Positions 45,206 through 53,796 of a stretch of 64,000 nt of DNA are shown here, piece by piece (position 1 is the stretch's first letter; each line of letters starts with the position of its first letter). The stretch lies in assembly GCA_944349905.1 (NCBI GenBank), contig CALVNR010000005.1, positions 1-64,000 of the forward strand, given 5' to 3'. The notes under the pieces are model-generated. The model saw nothing but the letters and a program-made list of their open reading frames with translations, was not told the origin of the DNA and searched no databases. A program made the position numbers and the translations under genes. The DNA is from an uncultured Clostridia bacterium. Its GTDB lineage: Bacteria; Bacillota; Clostridia; Christensenellales; UBA1242.

Positions 45206-45799
45206 CTATCTTTTATTTATAAAATTTTTTATAAACGTTTTGCGATGGACTGGACAAAATCCATATTTCTTTAAATTTTCAATATGCTCTTTGGTGCCAT
45301 AGCCCTTATGCTTTCCAAAATTATATTGAGGATATTGTTTGTCAATTTTTTGCATTAAATTATCTCTATAAACTTTTGCAAGTATTGATGCACATGCAAT
45401 ATTATAACTTAAACTATCGCCTTTTATGATATTTTCTTGTGGAATTTCTGTTTCAATTTTTACAGCATCAATCAAAACTATATCAGGTTTGATAGAGAGA
45501 TTTAACAAAGCTTTTTGCATTCCCTTTTTTGTTGCATTTAAAATATTTATTTCATCTATAACTTTTTCGTCTATCTCAACTATTGAAAAACTTATAGCAT
45601 TTTCTAAAATTTTTTCATATAAATATTCTCTTTTCTTTGCTGATAATTTTTTACTATCATTTATTCCTTCAATAATTTTTTCTCGTTCAAGTGGCATTAC
45701 AACACAAGCACAAACAACTGGTCCTGCCAAAGGTCCGCGCCCAGCTTCATCAATACCTGCAATAATTTTTTTGTTAAATTTTCTTTCATAATCAAGCAT
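45206..45799 (-). CDS. rnhB: Ribonuclease HII
   Basis: Removes ribonucleotides and RNA primers from DNA. The 197-residue protein shows IAGIDEAGRGPLAGPVV with the first catalytic Asp and Glu, the third Asp in VLIDAVKIE, and Asp in ILAKVYRDNLM, plus the C-terminal YNFGKHKGYGTKEHIENLKK. AAAGG lies 9 nt before the ATG. It converges on the collagen-like gene. Confidence 0.95.
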   Translation of the reverse strand: MLDYERKFNKKIIAGIDEAGRGPLAGPVVCACVVMPLEREKIIEGINDSKKLSAKKREYLYEKILENAISFSIVEIDEKVIDEINILNATKKGMQKALLNLSIKPDIVLIDAVKIETEIPQENIIKGDSLSYNIACASILAKVYRDNLMQKIDKQYPQYNFGKHKGYGTKEHIENLKKYGFCPVHRKTFIKNFINKR

Positions 45800-45823
45800 A
45801 AAATTTTACCTTTATTTTATTAT

Positions 45824-45854
45824 AAAAAAGTTGGTAATATTTGCCAACTTTTTT
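45824..45854 (-). terminator. Terminator after the SecB-like gene
   Basis: AAAAAAGTTGG/CCAACTTTTTT with a 9-nt loop; the six T on the minus strand follow the stem. Confidence 0.82.
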
Positions 45855-45863
45855 ATCTTTTTT

Positions 45864-46259
45864 TTATTGTGGAAATTGTACAACAGGAGCAGTAATCATT
45901 GCGCCAATTGGTGAATGCAATGTCAATTGTGAGATTACGCAAGAAATTGTACTAGCAAGAACTCTTGAAATTTGACTGTTCTTGAAAAAATCAACAGCAT
46001 CATCGAGCTTATCAAATTCTTCTGTATTAATCAAAACTTCAATTCCGATAGAAACTTTTATTGAAAAAATAGTTTTTGGTTCAGGTTCAACATTTCTTTG
46101 CAAAATTACCTTAACAGCATCAGCACGCAATCTTTCAACTTTCATTTCGTCCCAAACTCTCATATTTATTTTATCATTTGGTTGAGGTTCTCTTTCTCTA
46201 TTATATTCAATTTTCTCAATAATTGGTTTATAATTCATATTTCTAATTACATTTGCCAT
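45864..46259 (-). CDS. SecB-like small protein (tentative)
   Basis: A 131-residue protein I cannot name with certainty. It has beta-strand stretches (ADAVKVILQRNVE, FSIKVSIGIEVLI) followed by a helix ending SRVLASTISCVISQLTLHSP and a hydrophobic tail ITAPVVQF. Length, strand-helix order and the Pro-containing end resemble the SecB export-chaperone fold, which is occasionally found in Firmicutes; no motif is diagnostic. AAAGGAG precedes the start and a promoter lies at 46281-46309. If SecB-like, export of the giant proteins is a possible role (inference). Confidence 0.6.
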   Translation of the reverse strand: MANVIRNMNYKPIIEKIEYNREREPQPNDKINMRVWDEMKVERLRADAVKVILQRNVEPEPKTIFSIKVSIGIEVLINTEEFDKLDDAVDFFKNSQISRVLASTISCVISQLTLHSPIGAMITAPVVQFPQ

Positions 46260-46280
46260 AATTTTCTCCTTTCTTAGATT

Positions 46281-46309
46281 AATATACCATAAAAGAAAAA
46301 ATTATACAA
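46281..46309 (-). promoter_or_regulatory. Promoter of the SecB-like gene
   Basis: On the minus strand TTGTAT (46304-46309), 17 bp, TATATT (46281-46286). Confidence 0.65.
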
Positions 46310-46323
46310 ACAATATTAACCAT

Positions 46324-46710
46324 TTAAGCAAGTCCAGCATCTTTTTTTCGCATTTCAAAAGCTATTTTGTCTGCTATGATTGCTATAAGTTCACTATTTG
46401 TAGGCTTGTAATCATTTTTATAAACTACTGCATTATAAAAATTATTTATTTCTAAGAGTCCCCCATTATTGTAAGCAAGTTCAATGGAAAACCTTATACA
46501 CCTTTCAACATCTCTACTTTTTACTCCATAAAAACTTGCAATATCTGGATACAACTTTTTTGTAATCTTTTGCAAATATGTATGATCATCAATTGTCAAT
46601 AAAATAGCTTTACGCAAATATTCAAAACCTAGTTTGTCGGGAGTAATCCCCATATTAATTAATAATTTTGTGCAAAGTTCAAATTTATCAAAATTTATTT
46701 TATTCGTCAT
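46324..46710 (-). CDS. Stand-alone Spo0A-type DNA-binding domain
   Basis: A 128-residue protein consisting only of the Spo0A C-terminal effector domain. It is collinear with Spo0A from LLINMGITPDKLGFEYLRKA through TKKLYPDIASFY, the recognition-helix region SRDVERCIRFSIELAYNNG and the terminal KPTNSELIAIIADKI. The receiver (phosphoacceptor) domain is absent: the frame starts about 12 residues before the domain, and the 128 bp upstream encode nothing. AAAAGGA lies 7 nt before ATG. It should bind 0A-box-like DNA without phosphorylation control. It sits between the SecB-like gene and trmN6-ricT-holB. Whether the genome also has full-length Spo0A cannot be seen here. Confidence 0.88.
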   Translation of the reverse strand: MTNKINFDKFELCTKLLINMGITPDKLGFEYLRKAILLTIDDHTYLQKITKKLYPDIASFYGVKSRDVERCIRFSIELAYNNGGLLEINNFYNAVVYKNDYKPTNSELIAIIADKIAFEMRKKDAGLA

Positions 46711-46811
46711 ATCAAATTCCTTTTCAATTTATAATATAGCATAAGAGCATTTTTTCTCCAAACATTTTTTACAAAATATTATATTTTTTTACATAATTTT
46801 ACAAAAATAAT

Positions 46812-46840
46812 AAAAAGCATATTTTTTTAATATGCTTTTT
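46812..46840 (-). terminator. Terminator after trmN6
   Basis: AAAAAGCATAT/ATATGCTTTTT with a 7-nt loop, ending at the trmN6 stop codon. Only five T follow within the stem arm on the minus strand, so it is a modest terminator. Confidence 0.65.
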
Positions 46841-47543
46841 AAAAATACTTAGTATGTAAAGTTTCTAAATATTTGCCATTGTTGTCATTAACTGTTAAAT
46901 TTGGCAAAATTTTTAAACCCTTTTTGCCATTTTTTACTGCTTCAATTACGCAAAGTTTTATTTGGTGTTTATCGTTTTGTGTAAAAAACATCCTTTTAGG
47001 TTGCAATTTATTTTGATGCAAACACACCAATATTTCACACAATCTTTCTGGTAAGTAAACCAAATAAAATCTACCTTTATCTTTTAATATTTTGCTTACA
47101 CATTCACATAGTTTGCTTGGTGGCAATTTTTCATCATGTCTTGCTATATTTTTTACAATATTACTATTCCCAACCGAACTATTCATAAAAGGTGGATTTG
47201 AAAACACAACATCAGTTTTTGCTTTTTCAATATATTTTTCAAAATCAGAAATATCATCATTTATGATTTTGATTCTATCTTCAAGTTGATTTAACTTTAT
47301 ATTTTTTTCAGCCAAAACACTCATTTCTTTTTGTATTTCAAATGCTGTTATTTTTTCAACTTCTGTTTTACCTGTTAAAAGAATGCTTATTACCCCACTA
47401 CCACAACCTATTTCAACAGCATTTTCATTTTTCTTTATATTTATAAAGTTGGCAAGCACTACTGAATCAGAGGTAAAAGTATATAACAAGTCATCTTGTA
47501 TTATTTTTAGACCTTTATATTGCAAATCTTCAACTCTTTCCAA
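46839..47543 (-). CDS. trmN6: tRNA1(Val) adenine-N6 methyltransferase-like (TrmN6/YabB)
   Basis: A class I SAM-dependent methyltransferase of 234 residues. SAM motif I is AVEIGCGSGVISILL, motif II has ITAFEIQKEM, and the N6-adenine catalytic motif is SNPPF. RHDEKLPPSKLCE follows as in YabB/TrmN6 proteins, which modify A37 of tRNA-Val in E. coli. The start is TTG at 47543 with GGAG 7 nt upstream; a nearby ATG is in a different frame. It follows ricT by 14 nt, the Firmicute yaaT-yabA-yabB region lacking yabA. Confidence 0.88.
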   Translation of the reverse strand: MERVEDLQYKGLKIIQDDLLYTFTSDSVVLANFINIKKNENAVEIGCGSGVISILLTGKTEVEKITAFEIQKEMSVLAEKNIKLNQLEDRIKIINDDISDFEKYIEKAKTDVVFSNPPFMNSSVGNSNIVKNIARHDEKLPPSKLCECVSKILKDKGRFYLVYLPERLCEILVCLHQNKLQPKRMFFTQNDKHQIKLCVIEAVKNGKKGLKILPNLTVNDNNGKYLETLHTKYF

Positions 47544-47557
47544 AAATTTTCTCCATT

Positions 47558-48364
47558 TTAAAAATTAATTTCTTCAATATTATAAACCTTAATTTCAGTT
47601 GTTTGTTCATTTTGAAACTTTACAGAAACCTTTTTCTTTATTAAATCTAAATACACAACTCTTCCACTACCATTTGGAGTTTCAACAATTGAATTTATTT
47701 TTGGCATCTGTTTAAGCGTTTCTACATAATATTCATTTTCATACGCCAAACAACACAAAAGTTTTCCACAAAGTCCACTTATGTTATTTGGGTTTAAGCT
47801 CAAAGATTGATTTTTCGCCATTTTTATACTTACATGCTCATTACATTTGATACCTTGACTACAACAAGTTTGCTTGCCACAAACACCCAAACCACCCATA
47901 AGTCTAGTTGCATCTCGTGGACCAATTTGCCTTAATTCAATTTTTGTTTTATATTTTTCCGCCAATTTTTTGACAAGTTCACGAAAATCAACCCTATTTT
48001 CTGATGTAAAGTTTATAGTTAATTTTGTATTATTGTAATTACTTTCAACAGAAACAACTTTCATGTCAATATCTTCATTTTGAACCATCTGTTTTATTTC
48101 AGGGAGTAACATTTGCGCTTTTTGCTGGTTTTCTTCTGCACTTTCAATTTCCTGTTTGCTTGCAACTTTTAAAACATTTTTCAATGGTTCTTGCAATTGT
48201 TCAATTTCTATTAAATGTTTTTCAGAGACAATTTCAACAATATCCTTCCCTTTTTCTGTGTCAACAATTACTTTGTCACCCTTTTTTAATTCTAAGCCGT
48301 TTGGTGAAAAATAATATTCTTGAACACCTTTATAAAACCTTGCCCCTACTACTTCTATTTGCAT
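47558..48364 (-). CDS. ricT: PSP1-domain protein RicT (YaaT)
   Basis: RicT is part of the RicAFT complex, which in Bacillus carries iron-sulphur clusters, assists RNase Y-dependent RNA maturation and promotes Spo0A phosphorylation. The 268-residue protein shows EYYFSPNGLELKKGDKVIV, VDFRELVKKLAEKYKTKIEL, RQIGPRDATRLMGGLGVCG and two Cys clusters (CGKQTCCSQ, CGKLLCCLAYE). GGAGG lies 10 nt before ATG. It overlaps holB by 10 nt. Genes for RicA and RicF are not in this window. Confidence 0.93.
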   Translation of the reverse strand: MQIEVVGARFYKGVQEYYFSPNGLELKKGDKVIVDTEKGKDIVEIVSEKHLIEIEQLQEPLKNVLKVASKQEIESAEENQQKAQMLLPEIKQMVQNEDIDMKVVSVESNYNNTKLTINFTSENRVDFRELVKKLAEKYKTKIELRQIGPRDATRLMGGLGVCGKQTCCSQGIKCNEHVSIKMAKNQSLSLNPNNISGLCGKLLCCLAYENEYYVETLKQMPKINSIVETPNGSGRVVYLDLIKKKVSVKFQNEQTTEIKVYNIEEINF

Positions 48365-49305
48365 AAAAATTTAACCTCCAATATATTAAGCAACATATTC
48401 TCTAATGCCAAAACATAATTTGAATTATAAAACATTTCTTTTTGAAATTTATTAATAACTTCAACAATCTTACATAATGCCCTTACTGTGTAATTGCTAC
48501 TTGAATCAACTAGTTCGTTTTGAAAATTTTTTAATTTTAAACTTTCAAGTTTATTGACTTTTATTTTTAATAAATCTTCTATAACTATTTGCATAATTTC
48601 CAGTAAAAGTTCTTTTTCAGTTGCAAATTCTTGTATTTTTTTTGAGTACTCCAAAACTTGATTGCTTTTAAGCATTTTTGTAAAAACATTTACTGCCAAA
48701 GTTACCATTTCTTGTAAATCATTTTTTTTACTTAAATCAACGGCTTTACCAAGTTGTCCATCACATAAAGAAACAACAAGATTACAATTTGGTGATACCT
48801 CTATAATTTTTTTTATTTGCTCATCTGGAAGTTTTGCAAGTTCTATTTTTTGACATCTTGATTTTATTGTTGGCAAAACCAAGTTTTGATTTGTGCAAGT
48901 TGATATTATGTAAACTTCACTAGAAGGTTCTTCCAATGTTTTAAGTAATTTATTTTGAGCGCTCTCCATTGAACTATCTATATTTTTTATTATAAAAATT
49001 TTTTTGTTTGCAAAGACAGGTTTTACAAAACTTTCTGCAACTATTTCTTGACTATCTGCAACCAAAAGTTTCTCCTTTTTAGGAAAATATAAAACATCAG
49101 GATGAGATTCAAACATGATTTTTTGATAATTCAAACTATTTTTATCAATCTTTTTGTCTAAAATTAAACAAGAAAGCAACTTCGCAAACAACATGGAATA
49201 TTTTTCATCTTTACTGATAAGCAAAATAGAATGCGAAATCGCATTTGCATTTTTTAAAAAAAAATTAAAATCTTCACTATTTTCAATTGAATTAAAAATA
49301 TCCAT
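48355..49305 (-). CDS. holB: DNA polymerase III delta-prime subunit
   Basis: A clamp-loader component, 316 residues. The clamp-loader fold shows SHPDVLYF, KIFIIKNIDSSMESAQNKLL, KTLEEPSSEVYIISTC and the arginine-finger motif TIKSRCQKIEL. The P-loop position (LLISKDEKYSMLF) is degenerate, as in other delta-prime subunits, and the usual four-Cys zinc module is missing. The ATG has no Shine-Dalgarno; TGA-TAAAAT lies exactly 6 nt upstream, suggesting a leaderless start. It opens the holB-ricT-trmN6 operon. Confidence 0.9.
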   Translation of the reverse strand: MDIFNSIENSEDFNFFLKNANAISHSILLISKDEKYSMLFAKLLSCLILDKKIDKNSLNYQKIMFESHPDVLYFPKKEKLLVADSQEIVAESFVKPVFANKKIFIIKNIDSSMESAQNKLLKTLEEPSSEVYIISTCTNQNLVLPTIKSRCQKIELAKLPDEQIKKIIEVSPNCNLVVSLCDGQLGKAVDLSKKNDLQEMVTLAVNVFTKMLKSNQVLEYSKKIQEFATEKELLLEIMQIVIEDLLKIKVNKLESLKLKNFQNELVDSSSNYTVRALCKIVEVINKFQKEMFYNSNYVLALENMLLNILEVKFLCK

Positions 49306-49311
49306 GCTTTT

Positions 49312-49320
49312 ATTTTATCA
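49312..49320 (-). promoter_or_regulatory. Extended -10 of holB (leaderless type)
   Basis: On the minus strand TGA-TAAAAT (49312-49320), then 6 nt and the holB ATG. The -35 region is weak. Confidence 0.5.
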
Positions 49321-49376
49321 CAAAAATTTATTGAAATGAAATAATTTTAAATCATTAAGTAAAATTTTATGTAATA

Positions 49377-49400
49377 AAAAATAGGAAAAATCCTATTTTT
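49377..49400 (-). terminator. Terminator after the P-type ATPase
   Basis: AAAAATAGGA/TCCTATTTTT with a 4-nt loop, overlapping the TAG stop and followed on the minus strand by T6. Confidence 0.8.
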
Positions 49401-52017
49401 CTTTTTTTGCAATTATTTTCTTTTCTATGAATTTGTAAATCTCGCTTATTGCAAGCATTGCAAAGCATAACATCAAAATAATCATCCATGCCTCAAAAGA
49501 CAACTTTTCTAATCCAAATATTGCTCTAAGCGGAGTAAAGGCAAAAAGTCCAATAAGCAAAAAGCAAAAACTTACAGCAATTATGAAAAATTTATTTTTA
49601 AACGGTTTTGATTTATAAAATGGTGTAACCGTTCGCATAGAAGCAAGATAAAACATCTGTATCATGTTTAGCGTATAAAAAGCCATCGTTGTTGCTGTAA
49701 ATTGTCCCCAAATATACAAACCTAAAATATATGAAAGGACTACAAATAATGTTTGCACCAAACCCAATACGACAATTGAAACTCCATTTCCATCAGAAAA
49801 CAAACTTTTTTTAGAATCTCTCGGTGGGTGATTCATTAAATCTTTTTCGGGTTGCTCCACACCCAATGCAACAGCTGGCAACGAGTCTGTAATCAAGTTG
49901 ACAAATAATATTTGCACTGGCATTAAAAAAACATACTGCGGGAAAAATATTGTAACAAAAAATAATGATAAAAGCTCTGCCATGTTTGCAGAAAACAAAA
50001 ATTTTACCGTCTTTTGAATATTTTGATAAATTTTTCTTCCTTCTTCAACAGCAAGCACAATGGTGGCAAAGTTATCATCTGTAATAATTATATCTGCTAC
50101 TTCCTTTGCAACATCTGTGCCTGCTTTTCCCATGCCTATACCAATATTTGCCTTTTTCAAACTTGGTGCGTCATTAACTCCATCGCCCGTCATTGCAACA
50201 ACATGGCCTTTTTTCTTTAAAGCTTCAACAATTCTAACTTTGTTCTGTGGACTAACCCTAGCAAAAACGCTAATACCATTTATTCTTTTTTCTAAGTTAT
50301 CATCGCTCAAATTGTCAAGCTCTACACCACTCAAAACTTCACTCTCTTTGGAAGCAAGACCAATTTCTTTGGCAATAGCAAAAGCTGTATCTTTGTGGTC
50401 ACCTGTAATCATAATTGCACGCATTCCGGCTTTTTTGCATTTTTTAACAGCTCCGAAAATTTCTTTTCTAGGAGGGTCTATCATACCAACCATACCGACA
50501 AAAATCAAATCATTTTCTTCAAAATTTTGATTTTTCAAATCTTTATAAGCAAAAGCTATGACTCTTAACGCCTTTTGCGACATTTCGCGGTTTGCTTTTT
50601 CTATTTTTGCTAACCATTTAGCATCCAAACCAACAATTGTGTTGTTGATAAAAATATATTTGCATTTTTTTATCAAACAGTCAACAGCTCCTTTTGTGAC
50701 CATTATTTCCTCTTGCCCGTTTTTACAAGCTACCGACATCAGTTTTCTATTGCTATCAAATGATATTTCTTTTTTTCGTGGATAATACTTGTCAATTTCA
50801 TTTTTGAAAATTTTTTGTTTTGCGCAAAAATTTGACAATGCAACTTCTGTTGGGTCCCCGATATATTCCCCTTTTGAATAAGTTGTGTCATTGCACATCA
50901 ACATATATTTACACAAATTTTTAAAATTTTGATTGTCTTCAAACTTTTTTTCTTGTAAATGCTCATCAAAATACAAACTTGTTACAGTCATTTTGTTTTG
51001 TGTTATTGTGCCAGTTTTATCAGAACAAATCACATCACAACATCCCAAAGTCTCAACTGCATGCATTCTTTTAACAACAGCCTTTTGTTTGGCAAGCCTT
51101 GCAATACCCATACTCATGATTATTGTTATAACTGCTGGCATACTTTCTGGTATTGCTGCAACTGCTATGGCGACAGCTGTTAAAAATGCATCCATTATAT
51201 TTGCTGGCGATATGCATATTTCAATAACAAAAGTAATAAAAGCTACAATTAAAACTAAAAATGTTAAGACTTTTGCGACATCTTTTATGCTCTTTTGAAG
51301 TGGAGTAAGTTCTTTTCCGTTTTCTTTGATACCTTTGGCAATTTTCCCAAATTCAGTAGACATACCTAGTGCTACCACAACAGCCTTTCCACGACCACAA
51401 GTTACGTTTGTTCCTTTAAAAGCCATGTTTTTCATATCAGAAATTGACACATCTTTATTTGCAACAAAATTGCAATCTTTATAAACAGGCAAGCTTTCTC
51501 CTGTCAAAGATGACTCATCAACCTTTAAATCAAACCCTTCTATAATCCTACAATCAGCAGGCAAAATTATTCCTGCTTCTAATAAAATCACGTCCCCTAT
51601 AACTAATTCATTTGATGAAACTTTTTTTAGTTCTCCATCACGATAAACAAAGACTTCTTGTTCTGTTAGTTTCTTTAACGCATTTAAAGATTTTTCTGCT
51701 TTGTATTCCTGCACAACACCAAAAACAGCATTCATAACAACAATAGCAAGTATAACTACTCCATCAATAATCTCTTCATGTGTATTTTGCATTACACCAA
51801 TTATAATTGAAACTATTGATGCTAATAACAAAATAATTATCATTAAATCAAAAAACTGTGCAAAAAATTTATTTACGATTCCGTGTTTTTCATCATAAAA
51901 ATCTTCCTTTAATATGTTTTTTTCTCGCATAGAAACTTGATTTTCGCTAAGTCCAGAAAAAGAAGTTTTTGTCTCGTACAAAGTTTGTTGTATGTTCATT
52001 TTGTAAAACTCTTTCAT
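49393..52017 (-). CDS. Cation-transporting P-type ATPase (Ca2+-type)
   Basis: An 874-residue P2-type ATPase for export of a cation, probably Ca2+. Visible are TGES in the actuator domain, the phosphorylation motif DKTGTITQNKMTV, KGA in the nucleotide domain, MTGDGVNDAPSLKKANIGIG in the hinge, and about ten membrane helices. Helix 4 reads AAIPESMPAV where SERCA has AAIPEGLPAV, and helix 6 reads NLITDSLPAVALG with the Ca-ligand Asn and Asp kept. ATG 52017 has AAAGGAG 4 nt upstream; a second ATG at 51999 lacks one. It lies 9 nt after uppP. Confidence 0.92.
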   Translation of the reverse strand: MKEFYKMNIQQTLYETKTSFSGLSENQVSMREKNILKEDFYDEKHGIVNKFFAQFFDLMIIILLLASIVSIIIGVMQNTHEEIIDGVVILAIVVMNAVFGVVQEYKAEKSLNALKKLTEQEVFVYRDGELKKVSSNELVIGDVILLEAGIILPADCRIIEGFDLKVDESSLTGESLPVYKDCNFVANKDVSISDMKNMAFKGTNVTCGRGKAVVVALGMSTEFGKIAKGIKENGKELTPLQKSIKDVAKVLTFLVLIVAFITFVIEICISPANIMDAFLTAVAIAVAAIPESMPAVITIIMSMGIARLAKQKAVVKRMHAVETLGCCDVICSDKTGTITQNKMTVTSLYFDEHLQEKKFEDNQNFKNLCKYMLMCNDTTYSKGEYIGDPTEVALSNFCAKQKIFKNEIDKYYPRKKEISFDSNRKLMSVACKNGQEEIMVTKGAVDCLIKKCKYIFINNTIVGLDAKWLAKIEKANREMSQKALRVIAFAYKDLKNQNFEENDLIFVGMVGMIDPPRKEIFGAVKKCKKAGMRAIMITGDHKDTAFAIAKEIGLASKESEVLSGVELDNLSDDNLEKRINGISVFARVSPQNKVRIVEALKKKGHVVAMTGDGVNDAPSLKKANIGIGMGKAGTDVAKEVADIIITDDNFATIVLAVEEGRKIYQNIQKTVKFLFSANMAELLSLFFVTIFFPQYVFLMPVQILFVNLITDSLPAVALGVEQPEKDLMNHPPRDSKKSLFSDGNGVSIVVLGLVQTLFVVLSYILGLYIWGQFTATTMAFYTLNMIQMFYLASMRTVTPFYKSKPFKNKFFIIAVSFCFLLIGLFAFTPLRAIFGLEKLSFEAWMIILMLCFAMLAISEIYKFIEKKIIAKKEK

Positions 52018-52026
52018 AATACTCCT

Positions 52027-52791
52027 TTATAGCAACACCACAGTCAAGATAGCAATAAAAACCAGATATAAACTAAAATATTTTAAATTAGATTTATTTG
52101 TAAGATTTATCATAAGTTTTATAGAGAATATGCCGACCAAAAAAGCTACAACAAATGATAAAATCAAACCTATCCACGATACATTTAACGAATAATTACT
52201 TTTTGAAATTTTAAAAATTTCCATTATTAAAGAAAGAAATATAATAGGTATACTCATCAAAAAGGAAAAGCTTGCGCACTCTTTTTTATTTGTTTTTGCA
52301 AAAAGACCTGCACTTATTGTTGCCCCTGAACGAGATATGCCTGGGAAAATTGCAATACCTTGAATAAACCCCATCCACAACGCAGTTTTGTAATTTATTG
52401 TATTGTTTGAATAAGGGTATTTTTCTTTTCTTCTTTCAGCAAACAAAAGCATAATAGCAGTAATTAAAAAAGATATAGCTAAAAATTTTCCTTCAAACGC
52501 ATTTTCAATAAAGGGCATAAAAAGCAAAGCTATCAAGCATGTAGGAATTGTAGCCAAAATCAAATTCATTGTTTGTTCCGAAAAGGGATGTTTTATCATA
52601 TAAAATATTTCTTTTCTAAAAACAATACATACTGACAATAATGTAGCTACATGCAAAATAATTGACACAAACAAAGTTTCTTCAATATTAAATAATTTTC
52701 CAAACAAAACCAAATGCCCACTTGATGAAATTGGCAGAAATTCTGTTAACCCTTGGGCAAGTCCCAAAAATATTAGAGCTATAATTTCCAA
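52027..52791 (-). CDS. uppP: Undecaprenyl-diphosphatase
   Basis: An integral membrane phosphatase that recycles the lipid carrier of peptidoglycan synthesis. The 254-residue protein shows the BacA/UppP motifs GLAQGLTEFLPISSSGHLVL and GFIQGIAIFPGISRSGATIS, with about eight membrane helices. The start is TTG at 52791 with AAGGAG 9 nt upstream. It is the first gene of an operon with the P-type ATPase. Confidence 0.95.
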   Translation of the reverse strand: MEIIALIFLGLAQGLTEFLPISSSGHLVLFGKLFNIEETLFVSIILHVATLLSVCIVFRKEIFYMIKHPFSEQTMNLILATIPTCLIALLFMPFIENAFEGKFLAISFLITAIMLLFAERRKEKYPYSNNTINYKTALWMGFIQGIAIFPGISRSGATISAGLFAKTNKKECASFSFLMSIPIIFLSLIMEIFKISKSNYSLNVSWIGLILSFVVAFLVGIFSIKLMINLTNKSNLKYFSLYLVFIAILTVVLL

Positions 52792-52839
52792 ATTGCAAAA
52801 CTCCTTCCTTTTATAAAAATAGTCCTGTTGTAATATACA

Positions 52840-52876
52840 AAAAAAGACATGCTTTTATGACAAGCATGTCTTTTTT
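52840..52876 (-). terminator. Terminator after the 52887 gene
   Basis: AAAAAAGACATGCTT/AAGCATGTCTTTTTT with a 7-nt loop and T run on the minus strand. It isolates the giant-lipoprotein operon from uppP. Confidence 0.88.
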
Positions 52877-52886
52877 ATAATGATTT

Positions 52887-53765
52887 TTATATATTTTTTT
52901 TACCTCTTTTTTGAATTGCAAATATTATTAATCCAATTCCAACAATTGCTACACCAATGCAAATAATTGTTAGGTACCACCATTGAGTGTTTGGTTGATA
53001 ATAATAAATACTCATTTGATTGTCAGTTTGATAATTTTGCAAATCCCTTTCCCAAACATGATGATAAAGTCCTAATTGACTTAGATATGAATAATCTGCA
53101 TTAGAGTGTATTTTTGATGATGAAACGGCGTATTCATAAATTAATTTTGGCGAGTAAATATCTTCCAAATTACTTGAAAAATTAATATCATTGCCAGCAT
53201 TTAAATACATATTTACAAAATATTGTCCATAAGTTGTATCCGTTGTAACATTTTGCGAAAACATTATTTTGCCACTAGATTCAACTTTTGAAACAAACTC
53301 GTTTTCATTATATCCAGGATTTTGATTTTCTTCGCCACTTGATGGATGATAATAATTCCATGCTTCTCTTGAAGTAAATTTTATTTGAAAGCCTATTATC
53401 TCACTATCTATTTCTCCTGTTTGAGTAAATTCAATACCTCCACCAGAACCAATTATAAAATTCTCATCGGGTTTTGATAAATAAATTGACGAATAATAAG
53501 CAAGCAAATAGTTTTTATAACTATCAAGAGATGTAGCAATTGATTTTTTAAATAAAACAACTTCTTGTTGCGTTGCGCCTTTTTCAATTAAAAATTGTGA
53601 ATTTACAGAAATATAAAAGCCTTGCAAAACGCTTCCGTCTGAATACGAAAGCGTTTGAACTTTTATAAATTGTGTAGTTTCAGCTGCACTTGTATTACTT
53701 TTTATTCCAAACAATGTTAAAACTGGAAATAAAAGCACAATCAAAATTATTAAAAATTTTTTCAT
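52887..53765 (-). CDS. Single-pass exported membrane protein, partner of the giant lipoprotein
   Basis: A 292-residue protein with signal peptide (KKFLIILIVLLFPVLTLFGI, cleavage near AAE), an extracellular domain of about 230 residues rich in Tyr, Ser and Asn, and a C-terminal membrane helix (WYLTIICIGVAIVGIGLIIF) with basic tail KRGKKNI. This is type I topology. The family is not recognised. ATG 53765 starts a classical signal peptide but has only a weak AGGA upstream; the alternative TTG at 53810 overlaps the giant gene and breaks the signal. It follows the giant lipoprotein gene by 31 nt, indicating joint expression. Confidence 0.78.
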   Translation of the reverse strand: MKKFLIILIVLLFPVLTLFGIKSNTSAAETTQFIKVQTLSYSDGSVLQGFYISVNSQFLIEKGATQQEVVLFKKSIATSLDSYKNYLLAYYSSIYLSKPDENFIIGSGGGIEFTQTGEIDSEIIGFQIKFTSREAWNYYHPSSGEENQNPGYNENEFVSKVESSGKIMFSQNVTTDTTYGQYFVNMYLNAGNDINFSSNLEDIYSPKLIYEYAVSSSKIHSNADYSYLSQLGLYHHVWERDLQNYQTDNQMSIYYYQPNTQWWYLTIICIGVAIVGIGLIIFAIQKRGKKNI

Positions 53766-53796
53766 AAAATAAGTTATTCCTATAATTAAATTAAAA

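Noticed and set aside
46711..46838. Remnant of a Spo0A receiver domain upstream of the effector gene
   Set aside because: The 128 bp contain no stretch resembling a receiver domain in any frame and include the trmN6 terminator, so a simple frameshift does not explain the short gene.
52017..52027. Separate promoter between uppP and the P-type ATPase
   Set aside because: The gap is only 9 nt and contains just the ribosome site; the genes are co-transcribed.
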